Below, in pieces: positions 45,409 to 55,645 of a stretch of DNA of 64,000 nucleotides (within the stretch, counting starts at the first letter, position 1; each line of letters begins with the position of its first letter). A model generated the notes under the pieces. That model saw only the letters and a list, made by a program, of their open reading frames with translations, did no database searches and was not told where the DNA came from. The DNA is from Methylosarcina fibrata AML-C10 (GTDB lineage Bacteria; Pseudomonadota; Gammaproteobacteria; Methylococcales; Methylomonadaceae), in NCBI RefSeq assembly GCF_000372865.1, contig NZ_KB889965.1, positions 1 to 64,000 on the forward strand. Direction: 5' to 3'. The translations under genes were made by a program, and so were the position numbers.

Positions 45409-46353
45409 TTAATCCTGCGCCTTAAGTAAAAACACGCCGAATCCGGATTCCTTGTCATCCTCCCAGTCGCGCACCGGATGCCATCCGCAATCCCGGCTCA
45501 TCGCTTCGAAATCTTCCCGCCGATATTTATAGCAATTTTCAGTGTGAATCGTTTCGCCGGATTCAAAGCGGAAAACGTGGCCGTTGATGCGGACTGTCTG
45601 TTTTTTCATGCTGACCAGATGCATTTCGATCCGCCGCTCTTCCGGATTGAAATACGCGCTGTGCCGAAACAGGTCGGTATTAAAATCGGCGCCCAATTCC
45701 CGGTTGGCCCGAACCAGAATGTTTTGATTGAATTGGGCGGTGATGCCGCGCGCGTCGTTGTAGGCGGCAATCAATAGATCTTCGTTCTGCGTCATGTCCA
45801 CGCCGATCAGCAGCCAGGCCTTTTTGCCGGCAAAGCTCCGGATGTTGCGCAATAATCGTCTGGCTTCCTCGGGGGCGAAATTGCCGATGGTCGAGCCGGG
45901 GAAAAAGACCAGGCGTTCCGAATTTTCCGATAAGTCCAGTCTGGGAAGCGGCGTCGAAAAATCGGCCGCCAGCGGAGCTATCCTTATCCGTGGAAAATCC
46001 CGCTTCAACTGTCGGGAAGAGGACAAAAGAAAGTCTTCCGAGATGTCGATCGGAATGTACGTCTGCAAGTTGGGCTGAGAGTTTAACAGGATGCGCGTCT
46101 TGAAGCTGGAGCCGCTGCCCGGTTCGATCATCACGGCCAGGTCGGGAACGGTGTCGGCCAGATCGGAGACGAGTCCGAACAAGAGCTTCGTTTCGACTCG
46201 CGTCGGATAATATTCCTCGGTCCGGGTGATTTCTTCGAATAATCTCGAACCGGTTTCGTCATAAAACCATTTGCAGGACAAGGATCTCGGCTTTTTCGAG
46301 AGGCCCAGCAGGGCATCGGCGGCAAATTCACTTTCTAATTCGAGGCGCATCAT
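45409..46353 (-). CDS. egtD: L-histidine N-alpha-methyltransferase (ergothioneine)
   Basis: 314 residues from the ATG at 46353 (GGAGAGG upstream). Trimethylates histidine to hercynine, the first step of ergothioneine synthesis. SAM-binding motif IEPGSGSSFKTRILL near 75, LVFFPGSTIGNFAPEEA near 150 and the C-terminal METxxS-like region FESGETIHTENCYKY are characteristic of EgtD. Starts 17 bp after the egtB stop, so the pair is one operon. Confidence 0.93.
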   Translation of the reverse strand: MMRLELESEFAADALLGLSKKPRSLSCKWFYDETGSRLFEEITRTEEYYPTRVETKLLFGLVSDLADTVPDLAVMIEPGSGSSFKTRILLNSQPNLQTYIPIDISEDFLLSSSRQLKRDFPRIRIAPLAADFSTPLPRLDLSENSERLVFFPGSTIGNFAPEEARRLLRNIRSFAGKKAWLLIGVDMTQNEDLLIAAYNDARGITAQFNQNILVRANRELGADFNTDLFRHSAYFNPEERRIEMHLVSMKKQTVRINGHVFRFESGETIHTENCYKYRREDFEAMSRDCGWHPVRDWEDDKESGFGVFLLKAQD

Positions 46354-46370
46354 GACGGAGCCTCTCCGGA

Positions 46371-47561
<1,191 letters not shown>

Positions 47562-48067
47562 CGTGTTTCTCCTATCGTAATTGAGCATAACCGGCGCCGG
47601 GAACAAGAAAACGGCGGAAAACAGCGCTTGTGTCCGAGGCCATTCGAGAGGGACGGAGCAGCCGATTTTCCGAATGAACAGAGAAAGTTTGTTGTTGAAA
47701 CCGGCTATCCGGAACCTCTTCCCGGTGCAAATCTAACGCCCTTTATTCTTGTCTTTATCGCTTAAATAAGCAAAAAATTATTCCTTCCGCTCGAACGGCG
47801 GTCAGGCGGCCGGGAATTTAACGAAGGGCTTTTAAGTCCAAAGAAACAGTAAAAACGGAACAGGCGCATGTGGAAAATGACTCGATTCGTGTGAATCGGG
47901 AATCCGTCATTCCGGTAGAGATTGGCTACTACGCGGTCCTAAGTGCGGCTAAGTTGGAAGGCAGGGTGGAGAAGCGCTGCACTGCCCGACTACCGGGACT
48001 TCGTCGGCACAATCTATGGCTTTTCATCTTGCGTGCCAGGCGAATTGTTTCGCTTTCGGAGTGCAAC

Positions 48068-48095
48068 CTGGGCGAATGAATTCGCCCCCACCCAG
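48068..48095. repeat. REP-like hairpin (GGGCGAA...TTCGCCC)
   Basis: GGGCGAA at 48070-48076, loop TGAA, TTCGCCC at 48081-48087, bracketed by CCTG and CCAGG that can extend the pairing. Similar GGGCGAATxAATTCGCCC palindromes occur as dispersed intergenic repeats in many proteobacteria. No second copy is visible in this window. Confidence 0.45.
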
Positions 48096-48151
48096 GCGGG
48101 CCGTACACGCGAACCGAAAGGCTTAAGCATCGTTGCCCGAATTCTTGATTT

Positions 48152-48179
48152 TTGACTTGACTTTTTTAAAGTCTATGAT
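48152..48179 (+). promoter_or_regulatory. Candidate sigma-70 promoter
   Basis: TTGACT at 48152-48157, 16-bp spacer, TATGAT at 48174-48179, 34 bp before the start codon of the following gene. Confidence 0.55.
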
Positions 48180-48213
48180 TGTATGAAGTACGTAAGTTTT
48201 TTAGGAGAGCGTT

Positions 48214-48750
48214 ATGAAATATGAAAAACACTACTTGACCGGTTCTTCCGGTGATGCTGTCGTAGCGGTTGTTCAGGGCATCGACCGCGACGTCGAACGG
48301 GGAGAGGACATGCTGACGCTCGGCTTGTGCATCGTAATGCTGTCGTCCACCTTCGCGCCGGTGGCGCCGCCGGATGTTCTTTTGCCGTTGGTGGCATTGA
48401 CGTTTGCCGTTACCGTTTATTTCGCCCGAAAGAATTATCATGGCATGGAGCGAAAACTGCTCGCTTCCATGGCCTACCTCAATGCGCAGGAAAAAGCCCT
48501 GGTGCATCCGATTGTCGCCGTCTTTACCGAACTTTCGGTGGAATCTCTGGCCGAGTCGTTCAATCCGGTCAGGAATCTGAAACGCACCGTCAAGAGCGCG
48601 CTCGGCGGCGTGCTGATCAATCCGCTCTGGATGCCCATTTTCTATGTGATGGGTATTCAGATTCGGGAAGAAAAAAATCTGTTCCAGTTGAACCGGGCCA
48701 TCATGGGCGTCGAGAGAAAAATTTATCCGCCGACTCACTTTTTGAGTTGA
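48214..48750 (+). CDS. Small inner-membrane protein of unknown function
   Basis: 178 residues, with TAGGAGAG upstream of the ATG and a good promoter. Two hydrophobic segments form a hairpin (LTLGLCIVMLSSTFAPVAPP and DVLLPLVALTFAVTVYFA), and a later one (VLINPLWMPIFYVMGIQI) may touch the membrane. The remainder is charged. No family recognised. Isolated between egtB and the convergent def gene, so context gives no function. Confidence 0.7.
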   Translation: MKYEKHYLTGSSGDAVVAVVQGIDRDVERGEDMLTLGLCIVMLSSTFAPVAPPDVLLPLVALTFAVTVYFARKNYHGMERKLLASMAYLNAQEKALVHPIVAVFTELSVESLAESFNPVRNLKRTVKSALGGVLINPLWMPIFYVMGIQIREEKNLFQLNRAIMGVERKIYPPTHFLS

Positions 48751-48819
48751 CGGTAAGCCAGCCGTTCCGGTCGAAAAAGGAGCGGCTTTGCGGCAAGTCT
48801 TCCCGTTTGTTGACGAGTT

Positions 48820-49344
48820 TCAACCGACCCGTTTCAAATATTCGCTTTCGGAAAAAATATCCCGATTGTCTTCTACACGGTCCAGATACACCATCCCGTC
48901 CAGATGGTCGATTTCATGCTGAAAGATTCGGGCGACGAAGCCGTTCAGTTCGGATTCGACCAAATGGCCGTATTCGTCGGTGTAATGAATGCCAATGTCG
49001 GTGTATCTCGGCACCAGGGCGCGTATGCCGGGAATGCTCAGGCAGCCTTCCCAGCCCTTTTCCCTGGTTGCCGATAACGGGCGATAGCCGGGATTGATCA
49101 TTACCGCCGGTTTCATGTCGGGCGCGTGAGGATAGCGCGGCGTCGGGCGGGAGGCGACGATAATGATCCGCCTGGACACGCCGATCTGCGGCGCGGCGAG
49201 GCCGACGCCCTGGGTGCCGGCCAGAGCATCCCGCATGGCCGCGATCAGTTGCCGGGTTTCCGTGCCGTGCACGTCGTCCACAGCTTGTGCCCGAAGTCTT
49301 AGCACCGGATTGCCCAACAGGGCAATTTCAGAGGACGCGCTCAT
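48820..49344 (-). CDS. def: Peptide deformylase
   Basis: 174 residues. Removes the formyl group from nascent proteins. All three motifs are intact: GVGLAAPQIG, EGCLSIPG (metal-binding Cys) and HEIDHLDG (two metal-binding His and catalytic Glu). The start lies 4 bp after the ppk1 stop. It is separate from fmt, so probably a second deformylase copy in this genome. Confidence 0.95.
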   Translation of the reverse strand: MSASSEIALLGNPVLRLRAQAVDDVHGTETRQLIAAMRDALAGTQGVGLAAPQIGVSRRIIIVASRPTPRYPHAPDMKPAVMINPGYRPLSATREKGWEGCLSIPGIRALVPRYTDIGIHYTDEYGHLVESELNGFVARIFQHEIDHLDGMVYLDRVEDNRDIFSESEYLKRVG

Positions 49345-49348
49345 TGTC

Positions 49349-51499
49349 TTAAGCCTGTAATTCGGTCAACAGCATCGATTGAGCCTGTATCGGCTCTTCC
49401 TGCCCCGTTTTCGGATAGGGCAGATAACTGCCGTCGGGTTGCAGCAGCCAGGATTGGGTAGTGTCCTTCAGGTACAAGTCCAGATCGTGCAGGATGCGGC
49501 CGGCCAGCTTTTTGTTTTCAACCGGAAAACACACTTCGACCCGCCGGAACATGTTGCGATTCATCAAATCGGCGCTGGCGGCATAGACTTCCTGGTTGCC
49601 GTCGTTGGCAAAGGCGTAAATGCGCCCGTGTTCGAGAAAGCGTCCGATGATCGAGCGAACTTCGATGTTTTCGGAAATGCCCGGAATGCCCGGCCTCAGG
49701 CAACAAACCCCGCGCACGATCAGCTTGACTTCGACGCCGGCTTGCGAGGCGCGGTAGAGCGCCTGAATCGCCTGCTCCTCGACGAGTGCGTTGACTTTAA
49801 TGATGATTTTCGCCGGTTTTCCGTTCCTGGCGTGTTCGATTTCCCTTTCGATCTTTTCCAGCAAGCCTTTGTGCAGAGTAAAGGGCGATTGCAGCAGTTT
49901 GTTCAAACGGGTCACCTTGCCCAGGCTGGTCAACTGCGCAAAAACCCTTCTGACATCCTCGCCGAGTTCCTTGTCGCAGGAAAACAGGCCGTAATCGGTG
50001 TAAAGCTGGGCCGTTTTCGGGTGGTAATTGCCGGTGCCGAGATGCACGTAATTGCGCAGTTCCTTGCCTTCCCGCCGCAGGATCAGGCACATCTTGGCGT
50101 GCGTTTTATAGCCCACGACCCCGTAGACGACATGCACCGCGGCTTCCTGCAGTTTGGCCGCCAGATCGATGTTGGCTTTCTCGTCGAAACGAGCCCTCAA
50201 TTCGATCACCACCGTCACTTCCTTGCCGGCCCGCGCCGCCTTGATCAGGGCATTGACGATCGGCGAGTCGGCGCCGGTCCGGTAGAGCGTCTGCTTGATC
50301 GCCAGCACTTCCGGAGATTCCGCCGCCTGCTTTAAAAATTCGACGACCGGCGAGAATGATTCGAAAGGCTGATGCAGCAGAATGTCGCTTCGCCGGATCG
50401 CGGCGAAGATGTCCTTGTTGCGCGCCAGTTGCGGAGGCGTGCTCGGCTTGAACGGAATGAACTTGAGTTCGGGGCGGTCCACCAGTCCGATGATGGCCTG
50501 CAGCCGGCTCAGATTGACCGGGCCTTTGACCAGAAACAGATGGTCGCGGGTCATTTCGAAGCGGGCCAGTAAAAAGTTCACCGTCTCGTCGGGGCAGTTG
50601 GCGTCGATCTCCAGACGCACTTCGTCGCCGTAATTGCGCATCGCCAGTTCGCCCTCGACGGCGAGCAGCAAGTCGTCGATGGCGTCGTCGTCGACGAAGA
50701 AATCGCTGTTCCTCGTCACCCGAAACTGATAGCAGCCCTTGACGTGCATGCCGTTGAACAATTGATCGACGAAAGCATGAATGATCGACGACAAAAACAC
50801 GAAGTCGTGCGGGCCGCTGCCGGTCCTGTCGGACGGCAACTGCACGATGCGGGGCAGGGCTCTCGGCGCCTGCAGCACGGCGCGGCCGCTGTTTCGGCCG
50901 AAAGCGTCCTTGCCGGTCAGCGAAATGATGAAATTCAAGCTCTTGTTGAGAATCCTCGGAAACGGATGCGCCGAGTCCAGCCCGACCGGCGTCAGGATCG
51001 GCAGGACTTCTTCGTTGAAATACTGTTGCAGCCATTGCAGTTGCGCCTCGGTCCAGTCCTTCCGGCGGATGAAGCGGATGTTTTGCTCTTCGAGCTGGGG
51101 AATCAGGATGTCGTTCAGTACCCGGTACTGTTCCAGCACCAGCAGATGAGCGTTGACGGCGATCCGCTCCAGTTGCTCGCTGGGAGTGAGCCCGTCGGAG
51201 CCGACGACCTTGGGATCGATGGCGGCCATCTGGATGATGCTGGCGACCCGGACTTCATAGAATTCATCGAGATTCGAGCAGGAAATGCACAGATAATTCA
51301 GCCGTTCGAGCAACGGCACGTTTTCGTTCATCGCCTGGGCCAGCACCCGTTTGTTGAATTCGAGCAAGCTGACGTCGCGGTTGATGTACAGTTCGGGACT
51401 TTTCAGGTCGACGGTTTCGGCGGGAGGCGTTTTGTCGGGCAAGGGCCTGGCCGGGATCAGTTTGGCCAGAATGGGTTCGTCTAGAGTCAGCGTATCCAT
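49349..51499 (-). CDS. ppk1: Polyphosphate kinase 1
   Basis: 716 residues. Transfers the ATP gamma-phosphate to polyphosphate. N domain start YINRDVSLLEFNKRVLAQA, head domain with PILTPVGLDSAHPFPRI, and the phospholipase-D-like C domains with the autophosphorylated His in YKTHAKMCLI near residue 445 and RGVCCLRPGIPG near 595. Full length. Preceded by a methyltransferase gene 20 bp upstream and followed by def, so the three form one transcript. Confidence 0.96.
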   Translation of the reverse strand: MDTLTLDEPILAKLIPARPLPDKTPPAETVDLKSPELYINRDVSLLEFNKRVLAQAMNENVPLLERLNYLCISCSNLDEFYEVRVASIIQMAAIDPKVVGSDGLTPSEQLERIAVNAHLLVLEQYRVLNDILIPQLEEQNIRFIRRKDWTEAQLQWLQQYFNEEVLPILTPVGLDSAHPFPRILNKSLNFIISLTGKDAFGRNSGRAVLQAPRALPRIVQLPSDRTGSGPHDFVFLSSIIHAFVDQLFNGMHVKGCYQFRVTRNSDFFVDDDAIDDLLLAVEGELAMRNYGDEVRLEIDANCPDETVNFLLARFEMTRDHLFLVKGPVNLSRLQAIIGLVDRPELKFIPFKPSTPPQLARNKDIFAAIRRSDILLHQPFESFSPVVEFLKQAAESPEVLAIKQTLYRTGADSPIVNALIKAARAGKEVTVVIELRARFDEKANIDLAAKLQEAAVHVVYGVVGYKTHAKMCLILRREGKELRNYVHLGTGNYHPKTAQLYTDYGLFSCDKELGEDVRRVFAQLTSLGKVTRLNKLLQSPFTLHKGLLEKIEREIEHARNGKPAKIIIKVNALVEEQAIQALYRASQAGVEVKLIVRGVCCLRPGIPGISENIEVRSIIGRFLEHGRIYAFANDGNQEVYAASADLMNRNMFRRVEVCFPVENKKLAGRILHDLDLYLKDTTQSWLLQPDGSYLPYPKTGQEEPIQAQSMLLTELQA

Positions 51500-51518
51500 G
51501 GTGTTTCGGTAGAGTCAG

Positions 51519-52172
51519 TTAGAGTATGCCTTTAATAAAGACGTGCCGATCACTGATTTGTTCCGGATTCAGTTTTAAATCGGCGCGGATTAATTGCGCT
51601 TTGATTTCTTCGAGGCTGAAAGCCGCCAGCAGGGAATGGTAAAAATCACGCTGCAGAATGTCCAGCTCTTCGCCTGCATAAGTTTTTACCAGCGACCGGG
51701 CGGTCTCTATGGAATCCGGCCTCAGCAAATCCATGACCGCGACCTGTGTACCCGGCCGGGAATGGGTTTTTATCGAGCGCCATAGAATTTGGGGGTCGGG
51801 CAAGTGATGAAGCAGGCTGTTGCTGAAGATGATCTCATAGTTTTGTTGCGGTAATGTGACAAAGGGCAGTCTGCCGTGAATAAAACGGATGCGCTGCGCC
51901 AGTCCGCCGGCCGACGCTCGGGCGCGTTCGATCATCGGCCGGGAACCGTCGACCGCATCGATCCGGCAAGAAGGAAAAGCCCGGGCGAAACGGAAGGTGA
52001 CGTCTCCGGGGCCGCAGCCCAGATCCAGCGCGCTGCCGTTAAAATCCGGACGGCCGACGAAACTCCGGATTCGTTCGATAAAGTCGTTGTGCGGAACCGA
52101 AAAATCGGCTCTGGCGTAGGCTTCCACCTGGTCCGGATCTTCCATCAATTCGGGTTCTAACTGCCTTTCCAT
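51519..52172 (-). CDS. Class I SAM-dependent methyltransferase
   Basis: 217 residues. Motif I ALDLGCGPGDVTFRFA near residue 50, the acidic loop IDAVDGSRPM and motif LLHHLPDPQILWRSI are typical of the Methyltransf_11/25 group. The C-terminus (SDRHVFIKGIL) is short, with no distinct substrate domain, so the substrate is unknown. Cotranscribed with ppk1 and def. Confidence 0.85.
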   Translation of the reverse strand: MERQLEPELMEDPDQVEAYARADFSVPHNDFIERIRSFVGRPDFNGSALDLGCGPGDVTFRFARAFPSCRIDAVDGSRPMIERARASAGGLAQRIRFIHGRLPFVTLPQQNYEIIFSNSLLHHLPDPQILWRSIKTHSRPGTQVAVMDLLRPDSIETARSLVKTYAGEELDILQRDFYHSLLAAFSLEEIKAQLIRADLKLNPEQISDRHVFIKGIL

Positions 52173-52212
52173 TGTCCGGTTTGGGTTCTCGAATAGAATG
52201 TCATAAAAACAT

Positions 52213-52354
52213 GTAACTATTCAGCGGAAATCACTGGCTTGTTTATAAGTGGTTTCAAAGTAAGGAAAACCAACTGTAGGAGCGACGCCAGTCGCGATAA
52301 TCACCGCCCAAATCGCGACTGGCGTCGCTCCTACGAATACCGCTGAATAGTTAC
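52213..52354. mobile_element. MITE-like element: 15-bp terminal inverted repeats around a 23-bp REP hairpin
   Basis: Outer arms GTAACTATTCAGCGG (52213-52227) and its exact complement (52340-52354). Inside lies a perfect 23-bp inverted repeat, 52276-52298 and 52312-52334, with a 13-nt loop; its arm begins GTAGGAGCGACGCCAGTCGC, a sequence type widespread as REP/BIME units in gammaproteobacteria. No coding capacity. The nested symmetry suggests either a non-autonomous transposon that carries a REP, or a REP inserted in a palindrome. Confidence 0.7.
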
Positions 52355-52454
52355 AAAAACATTAGAAAAAGATTATTTGAAACACGCCGTTCACGGTTTC
52401 GGATTTATTCAGCCGGACGATGAAAGCGCCGGCGGCGGTTTTACTTGTCCCGCC

Positions 52455-53372
52455 TCACGAAAAAGGTCGACGAGTGAAGCCTCTGTTACCCTGCAAACCG
52501 CCGGTGTGCAGGGCGATCATTCTGAGTCCTGGCTTGAAACGGTTTTTGGCGATCAGATCGTATAAAGCATATATCATTTTTCCGCTGTACACCGGTTCGA
52601 GCCCGATTTTATGTTTTAATTCAAACTCGTGGATGAATTGATTCAGCTCGGGCGTGGTCCTGGCGAAGCCTCCGAAATGATAATCGTGGTTAACGGTCCA
52701 GTGAGTATACGGCCGGGGCAGTAATTTCTCCACTTCATCCGTTAGATAGACCGCGTTTTTGACCGCCGCAAAGCCGATGACCGAAGCGCCTTCCGCCGCC
52801 GCGCCGACGCAGCCCGCCAGCGTGGTGCCGGTGCCGCAAGGCAGGCAGAGCATGTCGTAAGACAAATCGATTTCATCGAGGCCTTCCTGGATGCCCGCCA
52901 GCGCCAGAGCATGAGCGCCACCTTCGGGCAGCCAGTATTCGCCGGGCCGGATTCCCGGCAGGGCGTCGTGTTCGCGGTAGTGCCTGAGCAGCCGGTACTC
53001 GGAACGGGAGACGAAGCGAAGTTCCATGCCCCAGCGCAGGCAGTCCTGCAACGTAGGCGTCAACGGTTCCGGGCGTTCGCCGCGAACCAGGCCGACGGTC
53101 TTCAGGCCCAGGACCTTTCCTGTAAAGGCCAGCGCGTGCAGATGATTGGAATAAGCTCCGCCCATGCTGATCACCGTACCGCTCCCCAGCGTCAGGACGT
53201 GGTCCAGGCAGTATTTCAGCTTGCGCCATTTGTTGCCGGAAATCACCGGATGCAGCAAATCGTCCCGCTTCAGCCACAGTTCGATTCGGTGCCGGTCGAG
53301 CAACGGGTCGTCGATTCGGCTGAGGATGGAAGGGCTGAAGGTTTTTTCCAGGCGGATCAGGGCAGGGTGCAT
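52455..53372 (-). CDS. PLP-dependent D-cysteine desulfhydrase / ACC deaminase-like enzyme
   Basis: 305 residues. Tryptophan synthase beta-fold: PLP lysine in SGNKWRKLKY near residue 48, phosphate/substrate loop MGGAYSNHLHALA near 70, and the glycine loop PCGTGTTLAG near 178. It belongs to the YedO/DcyD/ACC deaminase group, which cleaves D-cysteine or 1-aminocyclopropane-1-carboxylate. Without checking the substrate-specific residues I cannot choose; D-cysteine desulfhydrase-like is the commoner identity in such bacteria. Confidence 0.82.
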   Translation of the reverse strand: MHPALIRLEKTFSPSILSRIDDPLLDRHRIELWLKRDDLLHPVISGNKWRKLKYCLDHVLTLGSGTVISMGGAYSNHLHALAFTGKVLGLKTVGLVRGERPEPLTPTLQDCLRWGMELRFVSRSEYRLLRHYREHDALPGIRPGEYWLPEGGAHALALAGIQEGLDEIDLSYDMLCLPCGTGTTLAGCVGAAAEGASVIGFAAVKNAVYLTDEVEKLLPRPYTHWTVNHDYHFGGFARTTPELNQFIHEFELKHKIGLEPVYSGKMIYALYDLIAKNRFKPGLRMIALHTGGLQGNRGFTRRPFS

Positions 53373-53519
53373 GGACAGGGATTTTTAGAATAAAGGAGAC
53401 ATTGTGATTATATAGCCATAATTTATGATTGGAGGTTATCTTCCGCATTCAATAACGAATATGGATAGCGCTCCGGTTTATGCTAAGGTTCTTAAACAAG
53501 TCTGCACAGGAGATATTCT

Positions 53520-55499
53520 ATGAAACCGCACGTCTTTGTCGCGATGCCGTTCGGCAACAAACCGGCCCCGGACGGCACTTCGATCGACTTCAACGCGATC
53601 TATGACGATCTGATCAAACCCGCTTGCGAGGAGGCCGGAATGGACGTGTTCCGCGCCGACGAAGAGCAGGCCGCCGGCGACATCAAAACCGACATGTTTC
53701 AGGAGCTCTTGATTGCCGATCTGGTCATTGCCGATCTGACGCTGGACAATCCGAACGTCTGGTACGAGCTGGGCGTGCGCCATGCGCTTCGGGCGCGCGG
53801 CGTCGTGCTGATCCAGGGACCCAGGAAAAAGCAGCCGTTCGATATTTACACCGACCGCAAGCTCAATTACGGATTGGCGAACGGCAGGCCGGATCCGGGC
53901 ACGCTGGAGGCCGACAAAAAGGCTTTGGCCGGGATGGTGCAGGCGACGATGGAATCCTGGCACGGGCGCAAGATCAGCCCGGTTTACCATCTGCTGCCGA
54001 ATTTGCAGGAACCCGACTGGACATCGTTGCGGGTCGGCGAGGCCGTCCAGTTCTGGCAGGCGCACGAGACGTGGAAACGGCGCATCGAGTTGGCCCGGCT
54101 GAGCGGCCTGATCGGCGATTTGCTGGTGCTCGCGGACGAAGCGCCGGTCGCGGCGTTTCGCGCCGAGGCGCACGTCCAGGCCGGGATCGCGTTGCGCAAG
54201 GCCGAACGCTTCGATTTTGCGCTGGAACAACTGGAAAAAGGTCTGGCCGTCGATCCGGAGCACCGCGACGGCTTGCGCGACAAAGGAATCTGCCTGCAAC
54301 GGCTGGCACTGCTCGGCAGGCCCGGCTTCACCTTCGACCGGGCCCGGCTGCATTACCGAACGTTGCTCGAGCGCTGTCCCCAGGATGCGGAAGCCCGGGC
54401 GCTGCTGGCGCGGATCGACAAGGACGAATGGCTGGAGGCCTGGCGGAACAAAGACAGTACCCCCGAGCAGAGGCGCGCCGACGCGGCCTACGAAGAATCG
54501 CTGCTGCGCGCGGCCGTTGAAAGTTACCGGCAATCGTTTCGCTGCCATCCCGGCCATTATTATTCCGGCATCAATGCACTGACCCTGATGCATCTTTATA
54601 CCGATCTGACCGGAGACAGCCGGTACCAGCCTGAAATGGCCACGATGGCGGGCGCCGTGCGTTTCGCCGCCGGCTGCGAACCGGCGCCTTCGTTCTGGAG
54701 TCTGGCGACTCTGGGCGATCTGGAAGTGCTGACCGGTACGGAGAAAACGGTAATCGCGGCCTATCGGGATGCGGCGGCCAAAGCCGAAAACGACTGGTTT
54801 GCCCTTAATGCCGTGCTGTCGCAATTACGCATGCTTCAGGATCTGGGTTTTCATCCGGAACGGGTCGAGGCGGGGATTGCCGTGCTCGATCGGGCTCTGG
54901 CTCGTTTGGCGAAGCCGAAGGAATCGTGGCAGCCGCGTCGGGTGTTTTTGTTCAGCGGGCACAGGGTCGACCCGCCGGGCCGCCGGCCGCCCCGCTTTCC
55001 TCACAATAAATCGGCGATTGCCGCCGAAAAGATTACGGCAGCGCTGATCGCTCAGGGCGCCGGCGAAGGCGATCTGGCGCTGACCCAGGGCGCCTCCGGC
55101 GGCGACCTGTTGTTTGCCGAAGCCTGCGCAAGGCTCGGCGTGCGCCTGCAATGGCTGCAACCGTTTACGGAAGCCGAATTCATCCAGCGCTCGATTCTGC
55201 CGTCGGAGGCAGGGCAAGACTGGCGGGCGCGTTATTACGAGTTGAAAGGCCGACTGTCCATGCCGCCCCGGGCCATGCCCGAGGCATTGGGACCTTTACC
55301 TGAGGGCGCCGACCCCTACGAACGCTGCAACCTTTGGCTGCTGTATACGGCTTTGGCCTTGGGCATCGATAAGGTCCATTTTATCTGCCTTTGGAACGGC
55401 GAGGGCGGCGACGGCCCCGGAGGCACCGCCCATATGTACCGGGAAGTCAATGGCCGTACCGGTCAAGTCACCTGGATCCATACCGGAAAATTAGGGTGA
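53520..55499 (+). CDS. Deoxyribosyltransferase-like + TRAFs-binding-like helical + SLOG domain protein
   Basis: 659 residues. (1) Residues 4-100: Rossmann domain like nucleoside 2-deoxyribosyltransferases (VFVAMPFG; ADLTLDNPNVWYELGVRHAL with E83 in the usual catalytic place). (2) About 175-470: helical repeats resembling the DUF4071/MAP3K TRAFs-binding domain, with HYYSGINALTLMHLY near 346-360. (3) 474-655: SLOG-like domain, with FLFSGHRVD at 476-484 and TQGASGGDLLFAEA at 522-535. SLOG domains bind or make nucleotide-derived ligands in bacterial conflict systems, frequently alongside SLATT proteins, and a SLATT gene is next. A CAGGAGA site precedes the ATG. First gene of the candidate defence locus; probably the ligand-sensing component. 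Confidence 0.8.
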   Translation: MKPHVFVAMPFGNKPAPDGTSIDFNAIYDDLIKPACEEAGMDVFRADEEQAAGDIKTDMFQELLIADLVIADLTLDNPNVWYELGVRHALRARGVVLIQGPRKKQPFDIYTDRKLNYGLANGRPDPGTLEADKKALAGMVQATMESWHGRKISPVYHLLPNLQEPDWTSLRVGEAVQFWQAHETWKRRIELARLSGLIGDLLVLADEAPVAAFRAEAHVQAGIALRKAERFDFALEQLEKGLAVDPEHRDGLRDKGICLQRLALLGRPGFTFDRARLHYRTLLERCPQDAEARALLARIDKDEWLEAWRNKDSTPEQRRADAAYEESLLRAAVESYRQSFRCHPGHYYSGINALTLMHLYTDLTGDSRYQPEMATMAGAVRFAAGCEPAPSFWSLATLGDLEVLTGTEKTVIAAYRDAAAKAENDWFALNAVLSQLRMLQDLGFHPERVEAGIAVLDRALARLAKPKESWQPRRVFLFSGHRVDPPGRRPPRFPHNKSAIAAEKITAALIAQGAGEGDLALTQGASGGDLLFAEACARLGVRLQWLQPFTEAEFIQRSILPSEAGQDWRARYYELKGRLSMPPRAMPEALGPLPEGADPYERCNLWLLYTALALGIDKVHFICLWNGEGGDGPGGTAHMYREVNGRTGQVTWIHTGKLG

Positions 55500-55645
55500 G
55501 GCTTCACCACGGCGATCGGGTTCGGGGCGTCCTGGGAATTCCATCTTAGTTTCGACAAGCGCCTTAGCCTGGGCGCTTATTCCCAACATGGCATTAAATG
55601 AAATTGCGCCTATATTTTCTTAATACTTTAAAGAGAGGGATGCCG

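Larger units (their letters stand above)
47562..48213. other. Intergenic region upstream of a small membrane protein gene
   Basis: 652 bp. Small plus-strand frames (47541-47765, 47870-48155) have no ribosome sites or domains. It contains a REP-like hairpin (48068-48095) and a good promoter (48152-48179). Otherwise nothing recognisable. Confidence 0.55.

Noticed and set aside
47870-48155. Overlapping small plus-strand frames upstream of the 178-residue membrane protein
   Set aside because: They run through a REP-like hairpin and have no ribosome sites.
53478-54824. 448-codon frame antisense to the SLOG gene
   Set aside because: Shadow; the sense strand has several recognisable motifs and a ribosome site.
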